Shown in pieces: positions 34,702-42,992 of a DNA stretch of 64,000 nt. The notes beneath the pieces were generated by a model. The model worked only from the letters and a program-made list of their open reading frames with translations, did no database searches and was not told the DNA's origin. Source of the DNA: Flavobacterium microcysteis (GTDB taxonomy: Bacteria; Bacteroidota; Bacteroidia; Flavobacteriales; Flavobacteriaceae); the NCBI RefSeq assembly GCF_006385255.1, contig NZ_VFJE01000056.1, positions 496,001 to 560,000 on the forward strand. The letters are read 5' to 3'. Every line of letters begins with the position of its first letter. Position 1 is the first letter of the stretch. The position numbers and the translations under genes were made by a program.

Positions 34702-37700
34702 ATGAAATTATTTTGGCTTAATGTAACACGTAAACGAAATATAACACCTTTCAAGTATATCTGCTTGGTAATTTTTTTACAGTCCTGTGCTACAAATCAT
34801 TCCCAGTTTGGTAGTAAAGAGCCCGTTACGATAAAAGATAATTTTGATAATCCCAAAACAATTTCACATACTTTCTATCTGGTAGGCGATGCAGGTAATG
34901 CCGATGAGCTCAAAGCACAGCAAATCCTTAAGCTATTTGAAGAGCGATTAAAGAAAGCAGATACAAACAGTACGTTGCTTTTTTTGGGTGATAATATTTA
35001 CCCGCTTGGGATGCCTCCAAAAGACAGTCCTGACAGGAAAACGGCTGAAGAAAAGCTGAATATCCAGTTAGAATTATCAAAAGGTTTTAAAGGAAAAACA
35101 ATATTCATTCCCGGAAATCACGACTGGTATAACGGAGTAGAAGGGTTAAAAGAACAAGAGAGGCTGGTTAACGAATATCTGAAAGAAAAAAAATCATTTC
35201 TTCCTAGAAAAAATTGCGGAATCGACCATCTGAATATCAATGATAATGTGGCGCTGATTGTGGTAGACAGTGAATGGTATTTAGAAGATTGGGACAAACA
35301 TCCAACCATCAATAACGATTGTGATATCAAGACGCGCGAACAGTTTTTTGATGAATTGGAAAGCAGGCTGAACGATAACCAGAAAAAAATGACAATCCTT
35401 GCTATCCATCATCCACTGATGAGCAATGGAACGCATGGCGGAGAATTTTCTTTAGAAAAACACCTTTTTCCGTTAGAGAAAAAAATACCATTACCGGTAT
35501 TTGGAACAATCATCAATTTGTTGCGTAAAACTTCGGGAATCAGCCCGCAGGACCTACAGAATAAAAAATACAATGCCTTTGTCAAAAGAGTCAAGACCTT
35601 GATACAGAACCGCAATAATGTGGTGGTAGTTTCAGGTCACGACCATAATTTGCAATATATTGATAAGGATAATATCAAACAGATTATCAGTGGTGCGGGG
35701 TCAAAACACGAAGCTGCAAGAGCAATCAATGAGAACGATTTTTCATTCGGACAGAATGGTTATGCAGTATTGGAAGTATTAGGAAATGGAGCTTCAAAAG
35801 TTTCTTATTATGGAGCCGACTCTAAAGGTAAAGAAGGACTTTTATACAAGCAACAGCCAACTTTTCCAAGACCAAAGCCAAATTTGAGAGAATATCCAAA
35901 TAGTTTTCCTACCTCTAAAGATACAGCAGTTTATACGACTAAAATGACCACAAAAGGTGGTGCCTACCGTTTTCTTTGGGGCAAACATTATAGAAAAATC
36001 TACAGCACTCCAATAAAAGCCAGAAGCGTAAGCCTTGATACTTTGTATGGAGGACTGACGCCTACAATTTCTGGTGGAGGTCACCAATCCAAATCACTTA
36101 GGTTAGTGGATAAAGATGGTAAGGAATATGTAATGAGAGCGCTAAAGAAAAGTGCTACCCGATTCCTGCAGTCGGTTGCGTTTAAAGATCAGTCTGTAGA
36201 AAAAGATTTCCGTGATACCTATGCAGAAGACTTTATCATGGATTTTTATACGACTGCACATCCGTATACGCCGTTTGTTGTTTCTGAATTGGCAGACAGG
36301 GTTAGCATAAGTCATTCCAATCCGAAATTATTTTATGTGCCAAAGCAAAACAGACTGGCATTATTTAATGAAGAATACGGTGACGAACTTTATATGATTG
36401 AAGAACGTCCTATGAGCGCATTCAAAGACTTAAAGAGTTTTGGAAAACCGGATAAAATCGTTGGCACAGACGATGTTTTGGCAAATATTAGATCAGATGA
36501 AAAATATCAAATAGATGAACCGAGTTATATCAGGGCGAGATTATTTGATATGCTGATTGGTGATTGGGACAGGCATTCCGACCAATGGAGATGGGGCGAA
36601 TATAAAGAAAATGGCAAAGTGATTTATCGTCCGATTCCGCGTGATAGAGATCAGGCATTTTCCAGATATGATGGTGCCCTGCTATCTATTTTGATGAACT
36701 TTCCGGCACTGCGCCATATGAGGTCATTTGACGACAAGCTCGATAATGTAAAATGGTTCAACCGTGAAGCCTATGCGTTGGATTTGGCCTTTATTACGAA
36801 ATCTGATGAAAACGTATGGAAAGAACAGGCCAAGTACATAACTGATAATCTTTCCAATGCTGAAATTGACAAGGCTTTTGAAAAACTGCCAAACGAAGTT
36901 AAGGATGCTTCGATAGAAAAAATAAAATCAGACCTGAAAGCCCGTAAAAAACATCTGGAAAAGTACGCCCATGAGTATTATAAAGTGTTGCAAAAAACAG
37001 TGCTTATCGTTGGAACCGATAAAAAAGACCGATTTGTAATAACAAGAGATGGAAATGCAACTAAGGTAGAAGTATACCGTATTAAAAAAGACAAAGAAGA
37101 ACTGATTCGTCAGAGAACCTACCATACTCCGGAAACCAGAGAATTATGGGTATATGGGCTAGATGATGATGATATTTTTGAAGTAAAAGGCGAAGGCAAG
37201 AAAAAACTTAAGATACGACTGCTTGGAGGACAAAATCATGATACGTATGATGTAGAAAGCAGCCGTAAGATAAGAATTTACGATTCTTCTACGAAAGACA
37301 ATACGGTTGTCAATACCGGAAAAGGTGAGAAGATGCTTTCAGATTCTTACCTAATCAATACTTATGATTATGAGAAGCCAAAATACAATGTAGCGGCTGG
37401 CTATCCACTATTAGGATTCAACCCTGATGATGGTGTCAAGATAGGAGCAAGGGTGAATTATACCGTAAATGGGTTTAACAGATTCCCTTATTCGCAACGA
37501 CATGTCATAGGTGGCAACTATTATTTTGCAACCAACGGTTTTGAATTGTTCTATAAAGGAATTTTTCCACACCAGATTGGGAAATGGAATTTTGTAGTCG
37601 ATGCACTTTATACCAGCCCTAATTTTAGTGTGAATTATTTTGGTATTGGAAACGAAACGGAAAATCCGGATGATGATATTGATATGGATTATAACCGTGT

Positions 37701-38430
37701 CAAGATCCGAAGACTGAAAGCTACACCGTCATTGCAATGGACAGGCGAAATGGGCGGATCGGCAATCGTTCAGGCGAGTTTTGAAAGAGTAAGTGTTGAC
37801 CGAACTTCAGGCCGATTTATAAGTCAGCCGGGAGTTATAAACCCAGATGTTTTTGACTATAAGAACTTTGTCGATTTTAGTGCCAAATATACTTTTGAAA
37901 ACTATGATAATCCGTCAAATGCGACTTTAGGTATGGTTTTCTCGCTAATGGGAGGCTATAACATAAACATCAGTGATACGGATAGAAAATTCCCGTATGC
38001 AGAAAGTTCACTCGGATTCACTTATAAAATTTCAACCAGCGGCAACTGGGTTTTGGCTACGCTGTTAAAAGGAAAAGCGTTGTTTGATGACGATTTCGAG
38101 TTCTACCAGGCAGCAACTGTTGGAGGTGATACCGATTTGCGTGGTTTCAGAAATCAGCGTTTTTCAGGAAAACAATCGTTCTATCAAAGCACCGACCTTC
38201 GTTGGAATCTTGGAAAAATAGACAATGGCGTTGCACCGTTACGTTATGGCGTATTTGGAGGTTTTGATTATGGCCGTGTATGGGTGCCAAACGAAGAATC
38301 AGACAAATGGCACCAGGCTTATGGCGGCGGAATTTGGATTAATGGTGTAAACCTGGTTACGGGTAAACTATCACTTTTTAATTCGGCAGATGGACTCCGG
38401 GTTTCAGCAGGATTAGGATTTGGATTTTAA
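34702..38430 (+). CDS. Metallophosphoesterase lipoprotein with C-terminal outer-membrane barrel
   Basis: A 1242-residue protein. A lipobox LQSC ends at Cys29. Calcineurin-type phosphoesterase motifs follow: GDAGNAD (62-68), GDNIYP (96-101), GNHDW (138-142), then HHPLMSNG and SGHDHN, a complete metal site. A middle region of about 450 residues includes RLFDMLIGDWDRHSDQWRW. The last 350 residues are rich in aromatic beta strands (YPLLGFNPDDG, GGDTDLRGFRNQRFSG, FGGFDYGRVW) and end in Phe, like an Omp85/BamA-type surface-antigen barrel. Joining a lipid anchor, a phosphatase and a barrel suggests outer-membrane placement. Substrate unknown. Confidence 0.85.
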   Translation: MKLFWLNVTRKRNITPFKYICLVIFLQSCATNHSQFGSKEPVTIKDNFDNPKTISHTFYLVGDAGNADELKAQQILKLFEERLKKADTNSTLLFLGDNIYPLGMPPKDSPDRKTAEEKLNIQLELSKGFKGKTIFIPGNHDWYNGVEGLKEQERLVNEYLKEKKSFLPRKNCGIDHLNINDNVALIVVDSEWYLEDWDKHPTINNDCDIKTREQFFDELESRLNDNQKKMTILAIHHPLMSNGTHGGEFSLEKHLFPLEKKIPLPVFGTIINLLRKTSGISPQDLQNKKYNAFVKRVKTLIQNRNNVVVVSGHDHNLQYIDKDNIKQIISGAGSKHEAARAINENDFSFGQNGYAVLEVLGNGASKVSYYGADSKGKEGLLYKQQPTFPRPKPNLREYPNSFPTSKDTAVYTTKMTTKGGAYRFLWGKHYRKIYSTPIKARSVSLDTLYGGLTPTISGGGHQSKSLRLVDKDGKEYVMRALKKSATRFLQSVAFKDQSVEKDFRDTYAEDFIMDFYTTAHPYTPFVVSELADRVSISHSNPKLFYVPKQNRLALFNEEYGDELYMIEERPMSAFKDLKSFGKPDKIVGTDDVLANIRSDEKYQIDEPSYIRARLFDMLIGDWDRHSDQWRWGEYKENGKVIYRPIPRDRDQAFSRYDGALLSILMNFPALRHMRSFDDKLDNVKWFNREAYALDLAFITKSDENVWKEQAKYITDNLSNAEIDKAFEKLPNEVKDASIEKIKSDLKARKKHLEKYAHEYYKVLQKTVLIVGTDKKDRFVITRDGNATKVEVYRIKKDKEELIRQRTYHTPETRELWVYGLDDDDIFEVKGEGKKKLKIRLLGGQNHDTYDVESSRKIRIYDSSTKDNTVVNTGKGEKMLSDSYLINTYDYEKPKYNVAAGYPLLGFNPDDGVKIGARVNYTVNGFNRFPYSQRHVIGGNYYFATNGFELFYKGIFPHQIGKWNFVVDALYTSPNFSVNYFGIGNETENPDDDIDMDYNRVKIRRLKATPSLQWTGEMGGSAIVQASFERVSVDRTSGRFISQPGVINPDVFDYKNFVDFSAKYTFENYDNPSNATLGMVFSLMGGYNINISDTDRKFPYAESSLGFTYKISTSGNWVLATLLKGKALFDDDFEFYQAATVGGDTDLRGFRNQRFSGKQSFYQSTDLRWNLGKIDNGVAPLRYGVFGGFDYGRVWVPNEESDKWHQAYGGGIWINGVNLVTGKLSLFNSADGLRVSAGLGFGF

Positions 38431-39285
38431 ATCAGATAATTTAATCTCATAAAGATTACCTCCTGTTTTTTTGCTCTTTTCGTCCACGATAAGCAAGGTT
38501 TGATTGTCTTTAAAACAGACGCCTTCTTTTTGGGTCGCATCATTCAGTTCAAACATTTCAGTTTTTCCGTTTAAGAAATCGTCTGCTTTAAAATCAGAAA
38601 GTATCCATACTTTGCTAGAGCTAAGCAATGCGATTTTCTTTCCATCAGGACTAATATCTGCGCTGGTAATGGCACATTTATGGTAGTTGTCGCAAGCTTT
38701 AAATTTGCCTAACAATTGGGCTTTGTGATTGCCGCTTTGGTTTGGTACTTTATACAGCATAACCGTTCCATCAAATCCTTTGCTTCTGTTTTTAGTAAAG
38801 ATGTAGAAATTTCCCTTGTAGATAAAGAAAGACTCTGCATCATAAAAAAGTTCCGATTTTTTAGGAGGAAATTGTTTTTGTTCAGGATAATAGAATTCTA
38901 TTTTGGAAGGCGAAAAGGCAGTCTCGTTTTTTAGGTCGCCAGCATTGACTTTGTAGATGCATAGGTCTTTACGGATATTATCATTATTGCCAAAATCACC
39001 TACATACAAATTTCCTTCTTCATCAGCAGTCAGATCTTCCCAATCCACATTTTTTGCGTTTTCGAGTGTCACGGTATGCGAAATCTTTCCATCGGCAGCA
39101 AGGCCGTAAATCTTGTTCTTATTGCCACTGTCTTCGGCTACCCAAATAAGATCAGAGACTTTTGAAACTGCTACAGCAGAAGCTTCTTTTAAAGACAGTT
39201 TTTTGGTGTTGGTAGGTATTTCTTGTGATGTCCCCGAGCAAGAGAACAACATTGAAAAGATCAGGAGAAATGTAAGTGATTTCAT
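38413..39285 (-). CDS. Lipoprotein with beta-propeller-like repeats
   Basis: A 290-residue lipoprotein; the signal peptide ends in FSC with Cys16. The body has blade-like stretches (DLIWVAEDSGNKNKIYGL, NLYVGDFGNNDN, FYDAESFFIYKGNFYIFTKNR, ADISPDGKKIALLS) as in NHL/SdiA-regulated or phytase-like propellers. No catalytic motif is recognised. Its 3' end overlaps the 3' end of the convergent phosphoesterase gene by 18 bp. Confidence 0.75.
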   Translation of the reverse strand: MKSLTFLLIFSMLFSCSGTSQEIPTNTKKLSLKEASAVAVSKVSDLIWVAEDSGNKNKIYGLAADGKISHTVTLENAKNVDWEDLTADEEGNLYVGDFGNNDNIRKDLCIYKVNAGDLKNETAFSPSKIEFYYPEQKQFPPKKSELFYDAESFFIYKGNFYIFTKNRSKGFDGTVMLYKVPNQSGNHKAQLLGKFKACDNYHKCAITSADISPDGKKIALLSSSKVWILSDFKADDFLNGKTEMFELNDATQKEGVCFKDNQTLLIVDEKSKKTGGNLYEIKLSDLKSKS

Positions 39286-39344
39286 AAGCAGATTTTAATA
39301 CGTAAATATAAGAAAACGAGGATAAGGAAATTAAATTGCTCATT

Positions 39345-39372
39345 CTTAAGATTTACTTAAGACTGGCTTAAC
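39345..39372 (+). promoter_or_regulatory. Three tandem CTTAAG-type boxes with 11-bp period
   Basis: CTTAAG at 39345-39350, CTTAAG at 39356-39361 and CTTAAC at 39367-39372, each starting 11 bp after the last. Direct hexamer repeats spaced by 5 bp are the standard operator form of OmpR/PhoB-family response regulators. The boxes end 27 bp before the -7 element of the operon that encodes such a regulator (42318-42986), pointing to autoregulation. Confidence 0.6.
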
Positions 39373-39399
39373 ATTCCAATTTAATGTTTTGTTCACCGT

Positions 39400-39407
39400 T
39401 AACTTTG
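39400..39407 (+). promoter_or_regulatory. -7 element of the LtaS-like/DGK/two-component operon
   Basis: TAACTTTG matches TAnnTTTG and lies 14 bp before the ATG at 39422. It has no good -33 TTG; the tandem boxes upstream suggest an activator-dependent promoter. It excludes the TTG start at 39389 for the first gene. Confidence 0.55.
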
Positions 39408-39421
39408 CAACAACAAACACT

Positions 39422-41407
39422 ATGAATATGGAAGCCCCTAAGTCACGGTTTAAATTCGCATTTTCTTCATCACGATTTTCGCTGTTATGGAATTTTTTCA
39501 AAGGATTCCTCTTATTGTCATTGATGCTCCGCATTGTATTTATGCTATGGCAGATGAATGAAGTATCCTGGAGTCCAATAGCGGTAATAAGAACATTGGC
39601 AACCGGAATGTTTTTTGACATAGGAGTCGTTGGTTTTGTGGCCTTGCCGGGAATACTTTATCTGTTGCTGTTTCCAAACCGGTATGTTGGTTCTAGGCTC
39701 GATAGGATTCTTATCTATTTTTTCTTTTCGCTGACAGTACTGCTATTAGTATTTGTGTTTTTTGCAGAAATTACTTTCTGGGAAGAATTTCGTACCCGTT
39801 TTAATTTTATTGCTGTCGATTATCTCATCTATACGCATGAAGTTATTAGCAACATACAAGAATCATATCCGCTGCCGTATCTTATTTCAGGCGTAGCATT
39901 GATTACGTTTCTGATTGTGTTTTTATTTCAAAAGAAAGGTGTTTTTGCCTGGACATTTGCAGCAAAGGCTAGTGTGAAAGAAAAGCTTTCTGTATTTGCT
40001 GTTACTGCCGTATCGTTGTTGTTTTACATCGGATTCATAAAAAATAATCAGGCAGAATGGTCATCTAACCGTTATAATAATGAAATATCCAAAGCTGGAA
40101 TCTACTCTTTTTTTGCAGAGTTTCGCAATAACCAGATGGAATATACACGTTTTTATACTTCTATAGATTCTAAAAAAGCATTTGAAATTGCAAGAAATCA
40201 GGTCAAACAATCAGACAGCCGTTTTTTGCAAAATGGGACTTCTATTCGACGAGATATAACAGATGCGCAGCCTTCTGATGCAAAACCTAATGTGGTTTTT
40301 ATATTGATGGAAAGCATGAGTGGCAGCTTTATGAAAGAATTTGGTAATGAAAAAGGCATCACACCCTATATGGACAAGCTGGCACAAGAAAGTATTTTCT
40401 TTAGTAACCTTTATGCAACCGGAACCCGTACCGTACGTGGAATGGAAGCCGTAACCTTATGTATACCACCTACACCTGGACAGAGTATCGTAAAGCGACC
40501 AGACAATCAGGGACTTTTTACAGTTTCTAATGTTTTTAGAGATAAAGGATATCAGAACAGTTTCTTTTATGGCGGTGATGGTTATTTTGATAATATGAAC
40601 AGCTATTTTGGAGGCAACGGTTTTACCATATATGACCGAGGTAGGGGAAGTGTACTGAGCGATAAAATCAAAACCCAGCGATATAATATTGATGATAACG
40701 AAGTGACTTTTGAAAATGCATGGGGAATTTGTGATGAAAATATCTATGACAAAATGCTAAAAGTAGCAGATGAACATTATGCAGCTAAAAAGCCGTTTTT
40801 CAATTTTGTGATGACTACCTCCAATCATAGACCTTATACCTATCCTGAAAATAAAATTGATATTCCTTCAGGAACGAATAGGGATGGAGCTGTCAAGTAT
40901 GCCGATTTTGCGTTAGGGCAGATGTTGGAAAAAGCAAAAAATAAGCCTTGGTTCAAGAATACGGTTTTTGTAATTATAGCAGACCATTGTGCCAGCAGCG
41001 CAGGAAAAGACGAAATTGATGTTGCAAATTATCATATTCCGGCTTTTATTTATAATTTGCCGGCCCAAACACCGGAAAAAATTCAACAGCAATGCTCGCA
41101 GATTGACTTATTTCCGACTTTATTTTCAAAATTGCATTGGAATTACCGTTCTGATTTTTTTGGAAAAAATGTTTATGATAAGGAATATACAGAACGGGCT
41201 TATGTAGGAACCTATAGAAAGCTGGTTTACATGAAAAAGGAAAAAGCCATGATTTTATCCGATCAGAAGAAACAGGCTTTTTATGATTGGAATAAAGAAA
41301 CCAATGAACTTAAGTCGATTCCGATGGACAAAAAGTTTTTGGAAGAAACCATTGCGGGTTATCAGGCTGCCGATTATTTATTTACAAACAAATTGCTTAA
41401 AGAATGA
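39422..41407 (+). CDS. LtaS/OpgB-like sulfatase-fold membrane enzyme
   Basis: About 661 residues. Four or five transmembrane helices in the first 230 residues are followed by an alkaline-phosphatase-superfamily catalytic domain with NVVFILMESMSG (metal ligand Glu), a threonine in ATGTRTVRGMEAV placed like the nucleophile of lipoteichoic-acid synthase, and VIIADHCAS (late Asp-His metal ligands). Such enzymes transfer phosphoglycerol or phosphoethanolamine to envelope glycans or lipids. ATG at 39422 or 39428 fits the promoter. Its stop overlaps the lipid kinase start (ATGA), so the products are probably made together. Confidence 0.88.
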   Translation: MNMEAPKSRFKFAFSSSRFSLLWNFFKGFLLLSLMLRIVFMLWQMNEVSWSPIAVIRTLATGMFFDIGVVGFVALPGILYLLLFPNRYVGSRLDRILIYFFFSLTVLLLVFVFFAEITFWEEFRTRFNFIAVDYLIYTHEVISNIQESYPLPYLISGVALITFLIVFLFQKKGVFAWTFAAKASVKEKLSVFAVTAVSLLFYIGFIKNNQAEWSSNRYNNEISKAGIYSFFAEFRNNQMEYTRFYTSIDSKKAFEIARNQVKQSDSRFLQNGTSIRRDITDAQPSDAKPNVVFILMESMSGSFMKEFGNEKGITPYMDKLAQESIFFSNLYATGTRTVRGMEAVTLCIPPTPGQSIVKRPDNQGLFTVSNVFRDKGYQNSFFYGGDGYFDNMNSYFGGNGFTIYDRGRGSVLSDKIKTQRYNIDDNEVTFENAWGICDENIYDKMLKVADEHYAAKKPFFNFVMTTSNHRPYTYPENKIDIPSGTNRDGAVKYADFALGQMLEKAKNKPWFKNTVFVIIADHCASSAGKDEIDVANYHIPAFIYNLPAQTPEKIQQQCSQIDLFPTLFSKLHWNYRSDFFGKNVYDKEYTERAYVGTYRKLVYMKKEKAMILSDQKKQAFYDWNKETNELKSIPMDKKFLEETIAGYQAADYLFTNKLLKE

Positions 41408-42285
41408 CATACATTCATTTTATAGTTAACCCTATCTCAGGGAAAGGAAAACACAACATCACTAAAGAATTTCTGGAAAGCTATTTTCCGGGAACAAACT
41501 ATAGGGTTGAAATCGACTATTCTAACTATAAAAAGCATGCAATTGCGTTGACAGAAAAAGCAATAAGCCAACAACCTGACGTTATTGTGGCTTGTGGAGG
41601 TGATGGCACTATCAGTGAAATAGCTTCGCAGTTGGTCAATACCAATATAAAACTTGGGATTATTCCTGTGGGTTCCGGAAATGGCCTGGCTTCAAATCTT
41701 GACATTCCAAGAAATATAACTCAGGCAATCGAAATCATCAAGAAGCAAAAATCGATAGCGATTGATTCAGGCAGAGTCAACCAATACTGTTTTTTTAGTA
41801 ACATGGGACTTGGTATCGATGCTATGATTATCAAAAAATACGAAAGCACTAAAAAGCGTACACTTACGGCCTATGTGAATGCCTCTCTTAAAGCAAGTTC
41901 GCAGTACAAGCCACAAAAAGCAATATTGCGCTACAATGGTAAAGAACAAGTAGTAGATCCGTTTTTGCTTTTTATTTCTAATTCTAACGAAATGGGTTAT
42001 AATATGAGCCTTACCCCAAAAGCCAGCCTTTCTGACGGATTTTTGGATATGCTGTATGTGCCTCGTATCGGCTTTTTTGAAAAAATGTTTTTTGGCGGAT
42101 TGGTAGTAGCTAAAAAAAGCGAAAAATTCAAAAAAGCAGAACATGTTATGATTCAGAGCTTGAATGCTGAACTGCCGGATAGAATTTTTACTGATGTGCA
42201 AATTGATGGCGAATATCACAGGTTGGAAACCAATAAGGTTCAGGTGGATATTTTACCGAAATCGCTAAACGTATTGGTGGCATAA
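41404..42285 (+). CDS. Diacylglycerol/lipid kinase family protein
   Basis: A 293-residue DAGK-catalytic-family kinase with NPISGKGKHN at 9-18, the nucleotide loop CGGDGTISE near 63-71, VGSGNGLASNLDIPRN, and the C-terminal IDGEYH motif. It overlaps the LtaS-like gene by four bases (ATGA), implying translational coupling. LtaS-type enzymes release diacylglycerol when they use phosphatidylglycerol; a diacylglycerol kinase in the same operon would recycle it to phosphatidate. That coupling is known in Firmicutes and is inferred here. It is more canonical than the paralogue at 22251-23126. Confidence 0.92.
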   Translation: MTYIHFIVNPISGKGKHNITKEFLESYFPGTNYRVEIDYSNYKKHAIALTEKAISQQPDVIVACGGDGTISEIASQLVNTNIKLGIIPVGSGNGLASNLDIPRNITQAIEIIKKQKSIAIDSGRVNQYCFFSNMGLGIDAMIIKKYESTKKRTLTAYVNASLKASSQYKPQKAILRYNGKEQVVDPFLLFISNSNEMGYNMSLTPKASLSDGFLDMLYVPRIGFFEKMFFGGLVVAKKSEKFKKAEHVMIQSLNAELPDRIFTDVQIDGEYHRLETNKVQVDILPKSLNVLVA

Positions 42286-42317
42286 TATTTTGACTGTTTT
42301 ATATTAAATTGTTGGTT

Positions 42318-42986
42318 ATGAACATTCTGGTAGCTGAAGACGAAATAGGTATTTCCAACTTCCTCAAGCAAGGACTTGAAGAAGAAAATTATATAGTGAC
42401 TGTAGCCTCTGATGGAGAAAAAGCATTACGACTGGCTCTTTCACAATCTTTTGATTTGCTGTTGCTGGATTGGATGCTTCCCAAATTATCAGGAATAGAA
42501 GTTTGCAGGTCATTCCGAAAATCAGGAAGAACGGCACCGGTGTTATTTCTAACAGCCAAAGACACGGTACAGGAAACTATCGAAGGGCTTAAGGCAGGAG
42601 CCAATGATTATATCAAAAAACCATTCAGTTTTGAAGAACTTTTAGAACGCATAAAAGTACAGTTCCGTTCTGCTGTTACAGAAAATGCAAGCTATATGCT
42701 TGGGCCAATTCTTTTGGATAAAGAAAAACATCAGGTTTTTATCGATGACCGTGAGGTCTATCTTACGCAGAAAGAATTCTCTCTTTTGGAATACCTTATC
42801 AAAAATAAAGGAACCGTATGCAGCAGAAGCCAGATCATCAAAGAAGTATGGAACATCCATTTTGATTATGAATCCGGAGTTATAGATGTGTTTATCAATT
42901 CTATACGAAAAAAGCTTGGCCTACGAAAAGAAGAGGACTATATCAAGACTGTCCGTGGAATTGGCTATATTGCAAATGAAATCTAG
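42318..42986 (+). CDS. OmpR/PhoB-family response regulator
   Basis: A 222-residue regulator. The receiver domain has acidic residues in VAEDE (Glu7, Asp8), phospho-acceptor Asp51 in LLLLDWMLP, and the conserved lysine in DYIKKPFS. The C-terminal winged helix (about 125-222) includes LTQKEFSLLEYLIKN and the RKKLGLRKEEDYIKTVRGIGY recognition region. ATG at 42318 replaces an upstream TTG. It is followed 6 bp later by its histidine kinase. The tandem CTTAAG-type boxes upstream of the operon are a plausible binding site. Confidence 0.95.
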   Translation: MNILVAEDEIGISNFLKQGLEEENYIVTVASDGEKALRLALSQSFDLLLLDWMLPKLSGIEVCRSFRKSGRTAPVLFLTAKDTVQETIEGLKAGANDYIKKPFSFEELLERIKVQFRSAVTENASYMLGPILLDKEKHQVFIDDREVYLTQKEFSLLEYLIKNKGTVCSRSQIIKEVWNIHFDYESGVIDVFINSIRKKLGLRKEEDYIKTVRGIGYIANEI

Positions 42987-42992
42987 CCTATT

